This document shows, in pieces, positions 13,840 through 18,451 of a DNA stretch of 18,451 nucleotides. The notes below the pieces were generated by a model, which did no database searches, was not told the DNA's origin, and worked only from the letters and a program-made list of their open reading frames with translations. The DNA lies in assembly GCA_019232735.1 (NCBI GenBank), contig JAFANL010000116.1:1-18451 (forward strand), in the 5' to 3' direction. How positions within the stretch are numbered: the stretch's first letter is position 1; the number at the start of each line of letters is the position of its first letter. A program made the position numbers and the translations under genes. The DNA comes from Aquitalea sp. (lineage in GTDB: Bacteria; Pseudomonadota; Gammaproteobacteria; Burkholderiales; Chromobacteriaceae).

Positions 13840-15114
13840 TCAGCTGCCCGTCTGGACCGGCAGCTGGCGCAGGCAGCGCTGATGACGCAGCAAGACCCGT
13901 GCTGCCAGCCAGAGCCAGTAAGCACCCAGCAGCAGGGTGGCCATGGCTAGCGGTATGGATTTTCCCCATGCCAGCCATGCCAGACCGCACAACATCCACA
14001 GGGCATGCAGTTGCAGCAGCCGCGCATGGCTGGCTTCGGCCAGAAAGTCGTGGGTGGCCGGTAATTGCCGACGTGGCAGGCCCGCCAGCTTCAATTGTAG
14101 CCAGACCAGAAAAGGCAGGATCTTGCCTTGCATGCTCAGCACGGCGCCCAGACCAAAACCGGCCAGTACACACCAGCCACTCAGCACCGGCAGGATGTTG
14201 TCGGCAGGTCTCCATTGCAGGGTCACGATGCCGCCGATGGCCACTAGCAGCCAGAGACAGGCGCTTTGCCAGCCGCGGCGGGAGGGGTCGGACGGACGCT
14301 TGCTGTGCAGCAAGCCATGCAACAGCCGTAGCACTGCCCAACACAGCGACAGGCAGACGGCCAGCACCATGGCCACCGACAGGCTATCCAGACCGAGCAG
14401 CATGCTGACGCTGGCCAGACCGATCAGACCGGCCAACAGGCGCTCCGGTGATACCTGCTTTTCCTGCCCGGCAGGGGTAATGAGGAACAGCGGAATGACA
14501 GTACGGGCCACGGCCAGCACCAATAAACTGAGCCAGCCACCGGCGGCCCACAGGATGTGGTTGTCCAGCAGTCGCGGCAGGGGCAGGGCCAGCCGGCCGC
14601 TCAGCACCAGCACCATGCTGGCGCCAAAAACAGCAGTCAGCAGCAGGCTGAGCAGGGCCAGTCGCATGCCCTGGCTGGTGGCATCACGGGCCGGGCTGCG
14701 CCACAGACCGTGCAGGCCGTACAGGGCAGGGCTTAACAGGGCGGGCAATAGCATGGCGGCTCCGGCTTGCAGCCAGCCGGGCGACAGCCCTTGCCAGAAA
14801 CCGGTCACCAGCGCCGCACATCCAGCCTGTAGCGGCAGGTAGCTGGACAGCAGCAGCCAGCGCGGACCCCGTATCGGCACGGCCGCAGCCACTGCCAGCA
14901 ATTGCCATAGCGCGCCCAGCATGACATTGCCCAGCACGCCCAGGGTGAGGAGATGTGTCAGGGCCAGCACTTCCGGCTGGAAGCGCTGGACTTGGCCTGC
15001 CGGCAATGCGGCCAGCAGGCCTGCCCCGAGCAGCAGCCAGCAGGGCGCGGTCACCATATGGCTGAGCGGCAGCCACCAGGGCGGGGCTTGTTCGTAGTCC
15101 AGCCAGGCGCTCAT
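13840..15114 (-). CDS. Polytopic membrane protein of a denitrification-linked family (heme-copper-oxidase/NnrS-like outline)
   Basis: 424 residues, mostly hydrophobic, about 12 membrane helices. Recurrent His sit at helix positions: H19 (PLSHMVTAP), H54 (ALTHLLTLGVLGNVMLGALWQLL), H186 (DNHILW) and H363/H370 (SHARLLQLH). The GKILPFLVWLQL segment (330-341) is typical of a family of single-chain membrane proteins found near nitric oxide and nitrite reductase genes and sometimes described as heme-copper-oxidase-like; NnrS, a heme/copper membrane protein, has a similar size. The conserved His suggest heme or copper binding (inference). It is the last gene of a four-gene operon, its ATG overlapping the DUF2249 gene by 4 bp. 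No biochemical role can be stated. Confidence 0.75.
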   Translation of the reverse strand: MSAWLDYEQAPPWWLPLSHMVTAPCWLLLGAGLLAALPAGQVQRFQPEVLALTHLLTLGVLGNVMLGALWQLLAVAAAVPIRGPRWLLLSSYLPLQAGCAALVTGFWQGLSPGWLQAGAAMLLPALLSPALYGLHGLWRSPARDATSQGMRLALLSLLLTAVFGASMVLVLSGRLALPLPRLLDNHILWAAGGWLSLLVLAVARTVIPLFLITPAGQEKQVSPERLLAGLIGLASVSMLLGLDSLSVAMVLAVCLSLCWAVLRLLHGLLHSKRPSDPSRRGWQSACLWLLVAIGGIVTLQWRPADNILPVLSGWCVLAGFGLGAVLSMQGKILPFLVWLQLKLAGLPRRQLPATHDFLAEASHARLLQLHALWMLCGLAWLAWGKSIPLAMATLLLGAYWLWLAARVLLRHQRCLRQLPVQTGS

Positions 15115-15323
15115 GGCCGGCTGAGTATCAACACCACGCCGCCATCACCGGATAGCTCGAAACGGTATTGCAGGCCGTCGCGCTCCAGCATGGGCAGCAG
15201 CGGTGTCGGGTGGTGGGGCAGCACCCAGGCGCGGCTTTCACCGCTTTGCATCTGCTCGGCGGCATCCAGAATGATTTCCATCGGTTCGGGTGGCACCAGG
15301 TGGCGCAGGTCTTGCGGTGTCAT
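15111..15323 (-). CDS. DUF2249-domain small protein
   Basis: 70 residues when started at the ATG at 15323, which overlaps the hemerythrin stop by 4 bp (ATGA); the longer frame to 15377 lies wholly inside that gene and is not used. The sequence MTPQDLRHLVPPEPMEIILDAAEQM...VLPHHPTPLLPMLERDGLQYRFE matches DUF2249 (PF10006): a ferredoxin-like alpha/beta fold related to the SirA/TusA group, with the LPHxPxPLLPML signature at about 35-46. DUF2249 proteins are often next to hemerythrin, nitrite and nitric oxide reductase genes, but their function is unknown. The TusA-type active Cys is absent. Its own stop overlaps the next start (ATGA), so the three products are probably made in fixed ratio. Confidence 0.85.
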   Translation of the reverse strand: MTPQDLRHLVPPEPMEIILDAAEQMQSGESRAWVLPHHPTPLLPMLERDGLQYRFELSGDGGVVLILSRP

Positions 15324-15748
15324 ACGTGGCAGTCCTGGCTGATCAGTGCGGCCATGTCTGGCAGTAACTCTGCGCACATCGGGTAGAGGATGTTTTCCTC
15401 TTTCATATTGTGCTGCTGCATCAGGATCAGCAGGGTGTCGTTGAGGCCGAGAAAGGCGTCGGCATGCTGGGACAGCAGGGCTTCCTGCATGTCTTCCATC
15501 AGTTCGCGCATGTCCTGGTGCTCCATGCGCATGATGCGGGTAGGTCCCATGCGCTGGCCACTGGCGGATTCGAAAGCGGGGAACAGGGCCTGCTCCTCGA
15601 TCGTGAAATGGCCTTCCATATCCTGGCAGAACACCGTCAGGGCGGCCCGGGCTGCCTCCCAGTCCTGCTGGCGTACAGCCGCTTCGCAGGCGGCAAAGCC
15701 TTCATCACAGTGACGATGCTGGTGGGTGAGGGTGTCGATGGCGCTCAT
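15320..15748 (-). CDS. Hemerythrin-domain protein
   Basis: Diiron-binding four-helix bundle, 142 residues, cytoplasmic. Visible ligand set: a first-helix His (H11 or H13 in THQHRHCDE), HFTIEE (H47, E51), MEHQDMRE (H77) and QQHNMKEENILYP (H113, E117), which is the complete H...HxxxE...H...HxxxE pattern. The start ATG at 15748 is one base after the stop of the SUMT gene (TGA-C-ATG); the long frame to 16030 runs inside that gene and is not used. Such proteins bind O2 or NO, or, as in YtfE/Ric, help repair nitrosative damage, but the ScdA-type N-terminal domain of YtfE is missing. Sharing a promoter region with norCB supports a role in NO sensing, buffering or delivery (inference). Confidence 0.92.
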   Translation of the reverse strand: MSAIDTLTHQHRHCDEGFAACEAAVRQQDWEAARAALTVFCQDMEGHFTIEEQALFPAFESASGQRMGPTRIMRMEHQDMRELMEDMQEALLSQHADAFLGLNDTLLILMQQHNMKEENILYPMCAELLPDMAALISQDCHV

Positions 15749-15749
15749 G

Positions 15750-16664
15750 TCATTCTGTCTCGTGGGGTGGAGTGTGCAGTATGGCGGCGGGGTGGTCGGT
15801 GGCTGAATGACCTGAATCAAGAAATTCCGCCTGGATGGCCGCTGCGCTGCGCAGGGCAGCCAGCTGCCGGTGCAACAGCACGACCTTGCCGATGACCAGC
15901 AGCGCCGGTGCCTGCAATTGATGCCGCGCGACCAGAGCGGCCAGTTCGTCCAGCTGGCCACATACCGTGCGTTCGCCCGGCATGCAGGCCTGCTCCACGA
16001 TGGCGACCGGCGTATCCGCCGCACGGCCATCCGCCATCAACTGGCGGGCGATGTGTTCCGCCTCGCCCAGCCCCATGTACACCACCAGGGTTTCTTCCGG
16101 ATGGCTGTTCACGGTCCAGTCCAGTGCGGATTCGCCATCACGGCGGTGACCGGTGACAAAGCTGCAGCCCTGGGCGTAATCGCGGTGGGTCAGCGGCAGC
16201 AACTGGCTGGCGGCCGCGCCCAGCGCCGCGCTGATGCCGGGTACCGATTCGCAGGGAATGCCGGCGGACAGCACGGCGTGCATCTCCTCGCCGCCACGGC
16301 CAAACATGAAGGGGTCCCCTCCCTTGAGCCGTACCACACGCAGCCCCTGGCGGGCGAAGCCGATCAGCAGCTGGTTGATTTCGGCTTGCGGCAGGGTGTG
16401 CCGGCTGGCGCGCTTGCCCACGCAGATTTGCCGGCAGCTTGCGGGCGACAGCAACAGGATGTCGGGGCTGACCAGGTGGTCATACAGCAGCACTTCGGCC
16501 TGCGCCAGCCGCTGTACCGCACGCAGGGTCAGCAGGTCGGCACTGCCGGGCCCGGCGCCCACCAGCACGACGCTGCCGGGTGGGAAAGCGCGGACGGGCG
16601 ATGGGGTCGCCGGTGGGAAAGACGTGTCGGGCGGCAGGGTGAAAGCGGGGGCGGGATGGGTCAT
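15750..16664 (-). CDS. cobA: Uroporphyrinogen-III C-methyltransferase (SUMT; CobA/NirE type)
   Basis: Adds two methyl groups from S-adenosylmethionine to uroporphyrinogen III, giving precorrin-2, the precursor of siroheme, heme d1 and cobalamin. 304 residues from the ATG at 16664 (GGAG 9 bases upstream). The frame continues to 16736 but would run over the FNR-type box. Motifs: VGAGPGSADLLTLRA (35-49), YDHLVS, RLKGGDPFMFGRGGEE (112-127), VPGISAALGAA, LPLTHRDYAQGCSFVTGH and TLVVYMGL. The first 28 residues are a Pro-rich, poorly conserved extension. No CysG oxidase/chelatase domain is fused. Whether it serves heme d1 (then nirE), siroheme for nitrite/sulphite reductase, or both is open; no other nir gene is in the window. 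First gene of the operon divergent from norCB. Confidence 0.93.
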   Translation of the reverse strand: MTHPAPAFTLPPDTSFPPATPSPVRAFPPGSVVLVGAGPGSADLLTLRAVQRLAQAEVLLYDHLVSPDILLLSPASCRQICVGKRASRHTLPQAEINQLLIGFARQGLRVVRLKGGDPFMFGRGGEEMHAVLSAGIPCESVPGISAALGAAASQLLPLTHRDYAQGCSFVTGHRRDGESALDWTVNSHPEETLVVYMGLGEAEHIARQLMADGRAADTPVAIVEQACMPGERTVCGQLDELAALVARHQLQAPALLVIGKVVLLHRQLAALRSAAAIQAEFLDSGHSATDHPAAILHTPPHETE

Positions 16665-16693
16665 GCAGGCGGCTCCGGTGAGGCAATGGCGCC

Positions 16694-16699
16694 AGTGTA
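16694..16699 (-). promoter_or_regulatory. -10 hexamer of the leftward SUMT-hemerythrin operon
   Basis: TACACT on the minus strand (4/6 to TATAAT). Its centre is 33 bp from the centre of the FNR-type box, as expected for a class II FNR-activated promoter with the box at about -41.5. Predicted start about 16688, giving a 24-base leader. Confidence 0.5.
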
Positions 16700-16722
16700 G
16701 GAATGGGGGTGGCCGGAAATCG

Positions 16723-16736
16723 TTGATTCGAATCAA
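16723..16736. promoter_or_regulatory. FNR/DNR/NNR-type box between norCB and the SUMT operon
   Basis: TTGATTCGAATCAA, a perfect match to TTGAT-N4-ATCAA and fully palindromic. Regulators of the FNR/DNR family bind this site under oxygen limitation or NO. The box is the only such site in the divergent region and is symmetrically placed for both promoters. Whether FNR or an NO-sensing DNR/NNR binds cannot be read from the site. Confidence 0.92.
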
Positions 16737-16759
16737 TGCTATCTAGATGCCCGAATCCG

Positions 16760-16765
16760 TACATT
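16760..16765 (+). promoter_or_regulatory. -10 hexamer of the norCB promoter
   Basis: TACATT, centred 33 bp from the FNR-type box, giving a predicted start near 16771, i.e. box at about -41.5 (class II activation). Confidence 0.55.
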
Positions 16766-16774
16766 TCGGCCCAA

Positions 16775-16793
16775 GCACCGGGCTTGCCGGTGC
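16775..16793 (+). other. 5' UTR stem-loop in the norCB leader
   Basis: GCACCGG / CCGGTGC with loop GCTTG, a perfect 7-bp stem starting about 4 bases after the predicted transcript start and ending 9 bases before the GAGGAGG ribosome site. No T-run follows. It may stabilise the 5' end of the message. Confidence 0.45.
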
Positions 16794-16814
16794 ACGCACT
16801 TTGAGGAGGACGTG

Positions 16815-17246
16815 ATGAGCGCGAGCTTCACCAAGTCGACCGCCCGCAATATTTTTTACGGCGGGTCGGTTTTCTTTTTTCTGCTGTTCCTGGGCTTGAC
16901 GCTGGACACCACCATGTCGCTGCCCAGCCACAATGCCAAGGCCCAGAGCCTGCTGACCGAGCAGGCGGTGCGCGGCAAGAAAATCTGGGAGACGCGCAAT
17001 TGCGGCGGCTGCCATACCTTGCTGGGCGAGGGGGCTTATTTCGGTCCGGAACTGGGTAATGTCTATGTCCGCCGTGGACCGGATTTCATCAAGGGCTGGA
17101 TGAAGGCCATGCCGACCAATGTGCCGGGACGTCGTCAGATGCCGCAGTTTCATCTGAACGATGCCGAGCTGGACGATCTGGTGGCCTTCCTCAAGTACAG
17201 CTCGCAGATCAATACCAATAACTGGCCGCCCAATATCCAGGGCTGA
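16815..17246 (+). CDS. norC: Nitric oxide reductase cytochrome c subunit
   Basis: Membrane-anchored c-type cytochrome that takes electrons from periplasmic donors and passes them to NorB. 143 residues, close to the usual 146. The single N-terminal anchor helix (about 14-30, FYGGSVFFFLLFLGLTL) is not cleaved. The heme c motif is CGGCH (C63, C66, H67). The distal axial Met is M109 in RRQMPQF. TRNCGGCHTLLGEGAYFGPELGNV and SSQINTNNWPPN are family signatures. The ATG at 16815 is preferred to the GTG immediately before it because AGGAGG (16804-16809) then lies 5 bases upstream. norB follows after 32 bp. Driven by the FNR-type box at 16723-16736. Confidence 0.98.
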   Translation: MSASFTKSTARNIFYGGSVFFFLLFLGLTLDTTMSLPSHNAKAQSLLTEQAVRGKKIWETRNCGGCHTLLGEGAYFGPELGNVYVRRGPDFIKGWMKAMPTNVPGRRQMPQFHLNDAELDDLVAFLKYSSQINTNNWPPNIQG

Positions 17247-17278
17247 TCGCACCAGACCAATCGCTTACGGAGATAAAC

Positions 17279-18451
17279 ATGAGCAATGCAAGTGCGGCGA
17301 CGCTAGCGGCTGAACAAGCCGGCGCGCCAGCCCAGATCAAATACCGCTCGCAGGCGGTGGCCAAACCTTATTTCATTGCCGCCATCGGGCTGTTCATCGG
17401 CCAGATCATGTTCGGCTTGATCATCGGCCTGCAGTATGTGGTGGGGGATTTCCTGTTCCCGGCCATCAATTTCAGCACCGCGCGCATGGTGCACACCAAC
17501 CTTTTGATTGTCTGGCTGCTGTTCGGCTTCATGGGAGCCGGTTACTACCTGATTCCGGAGGAGGCCGAGCGCGAGCTGCACAGCCCCCGGCTGGCCATCA
17601 TCAGCTTCTGGGTGTTCCTGGTGGCCGGTGCGCTGACCATTCTGGGCTATCTGGGCCTGCCCTATAACGTGCTGGCGCACCTGACCGGTAACGATCTGCT
17701 GCCCACCATGGGCCGGGGTTATCTGGAACAGCCGCTGATCACCAAGGTGGGCATCGTGCTGGTGGCACTGTCCTTCCTCTACAACTTGTCGCTGACCCTG
17801 CTGGCCGGTCGCAAGACCAGCATCAGCATCGTGATGATGCTGGGGCTGTGGGGCCTGGCCGTCTTCTTCCTGTTCTCCTTCATCAACCCCAACAACCTGG
17901 TGCTGGACAAGTATTTCTGGTGGTGGGTGGTGCATCTGTGGGTAGAAGGCGTGTGGGAACTGATCATGGGTGCCATGCTGGCCTTCGTGCTGGTGAAGGT
18001 AACCGGTGTGGACCGCGAGATCATCGAAAAATGGCTGTACCTGATCATTGCCATGACGCTGATCACCGGTATCGTGGGCACGGGTCACCATTACTTCTGG
18101 ATTGGCACGCCGGCTTACTGGCAGGTGTGGGGTTCCATCTTCTCCGCCCTGGAGCCGGTTCCCTTCTTCATGATGACCATGTTCGCCTTCAATATGGTGA
18201 AGCGCCGTCGCCGTGAGCATCCCAATCAGGCCGCCACACTGTGGGCACTGGGCACTGGCGTGATGTCTTTCCTGGGTGCGGGCGTATGGGGTTTCCTGGG
18301 CACGCTGTCGGTGGTCAATTACTACACCCACGGCACACAGGTGACTGCTTCGCACGGCCACATGGCGTTCTATGGTGCTTATGCCATGGTGGTGCTGACC
18401 ATGATTTCCTACACCATGCCGCTGCTGCGTGGCCGTGAAGCCAACAGTCCG
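17279..18451 (+). CDS. norB: Nitric oxide reductase catalytic subunit, 3' end outside window
   Basis: Integral-membrane heme-copper-oxidase family enzyme that reduces 2 NO to N2O at a heme b3/FeB centre. The frame is open to the window edge: 391 residues of about 460-475. Metal ligands are all present: H72 (low-spin heme b, RMVHTNLL); H219 with E223 and E227 (VVHLWVEGVWE) and H270/H271 (GTGHHYFW) for FeB; E292 (ALEPVPF); H359 and H361 (SHGHMAFYGAY) for hemes b3 and b. It is cytochrome c-dependent cNOR rather than quinol-dependent qNOR, since it lacks the long N-terminal fusion and has norC beside it. The N-terminus is 12 residues longer than Pseudomonas NorB, giving a constant ligand offset. 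GGAG lies 6 bases before the ATG. norQ/norD would be expected just beyond the window. Confidence 0.98.
   Translation, partial: MSNASAATLAAEQAGAPAQIKYRSQAVAKPYFIAAIGLFIGQIMFGLIIGLQYVVGDFLFPAINFSTARMVHTNLLIVWLLFGFMGAGYYLIPEEAERELHSPRLAIISFWVFLVAGALTILGYLGLPYNVLAHLTGNDLLPTMGRGYLEQPLITKVGIVLVALSFLYNLSLTLLAGRKTSISIVMMLGLWGLAVFFLFSFINPNNLVLDKYFWWWVVHLWVEGVWELIMGAMLAFVLVKVTGVDREIIEKWLYLIIAMTLITGIVGTGHHYFWIGTPAYWQVWGSIFSALEPVPFFMMTMFAFNMVKRRRREHPNQAATLWALGTGVMSFLGAGVWGFLGTLSVVNYYTHGTQVTASHGHMAFYGAYAMVVLTMISYTMPLLRGREANSP

Noticed and set aside
15749..16030. Long hemerythrin frame starting at 16030
   Set aside because: Its first 94 residues are out-of-frame SUMT sequence, rich in Arg/Cys/Trp; the coupled ATG at 15748 is the true start.
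17303..18361. 352-residue minus-strand frame opposite norB
   Set aside because: His/Gln-rich shadow of a highly conserved gene; no family features and no ribosome site.
1..18451. CRISPR arrays, insertion sequences, tRNA or rRNA genes, toxin-antitoxin or phage-defence systems
   Set aside because: No regularly spaced repeats, transposase motifs, tRNA cloverleaf or rRNA segments were recognised, and the gene content is metabolic and regulatory throughout.

Overview
The window looks like chromosome of a denitrifying betaproteobacterium. By eye the GC content is about 60%, there are no mobile elements, and the protein sequences (NorB, the cystine transporter, several c-di-GMP enzymes) read like the Neisseriales/Chromobacteriaceae group (Chromobacterium, Aquitalea, Pseudogulbenkiania). 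The genus is an inference, not a database result.

Layout: (1) 2-844, the 3' part of an agmatine deiminase gene, closed by terminators. (2) 969-3185, minus strand: a lone periplasmic solute-binding-like protein followed 6 bp later by a membrane diguanylate cyclase, a likely ligand-to-c-di-GMP signalling pair. (3) 3372-5309, a divergent pair: an ornithine cyclodeaminase/pyrroline-2-carboxylate reductase family enzyme and a FadR-type GntR regulator, separated by an AT-rich control region full of TTGGT/ACCAA half-sites. (4) 5436-7926, minus strand: a cystine-type ABC importer (binding protein, permease, ATPase). The 284-bp gap after the binding-protein gene contains five inverted repeats. (5) 8107-8277, minus strand: a gene-free stretch with a sigma70-like promoter, a long 5' stem and a strong intrinsic terminator, read here as a candidate trans-acting small RNA of about 137 nt. 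(6) 8444-11222, plus strand: a three-PAS GGDEF protein and a LysR regulator. (7) 11263-12590, minus strand: a VOC-fold protein and a DMT-family exporter. (8) 12668-13800: two 19-bp palindromes followed by a Yip1-like membrane protein and an unrecognised Trp-rich protein. (9) 13840-18451: a nitric-oxide/denitrification locus. norC and norB run rightwards. A four-gene, tightly coupled operon runs leftwards (SUMT, hemerythrin, DUF2249, polytopic membrane protein). One perfect FNR/DNR-type box lies between them, with a -10 hexamer at equal distance on each side.

How the genes work together: norCB reduces NO to N2O. The opposite operon is placed to be induced by the same low-oxygen/NO signal and combines a tetrapyrrole methyltransferase (siroheme or heme d1 precursor) with a diiron hemerythrin, DUF2249 and a His-containing membrane protein, so an accessory role in NO or heme handling is the natural hypothesis. 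Elsewhere the theme is sensing: two diguanylate cyclases with intact product-inhibition sites, three one-component regulators or operator regions, and the candidate small RNA with a CU-rich, anti-Shine-Dalgarno segment.
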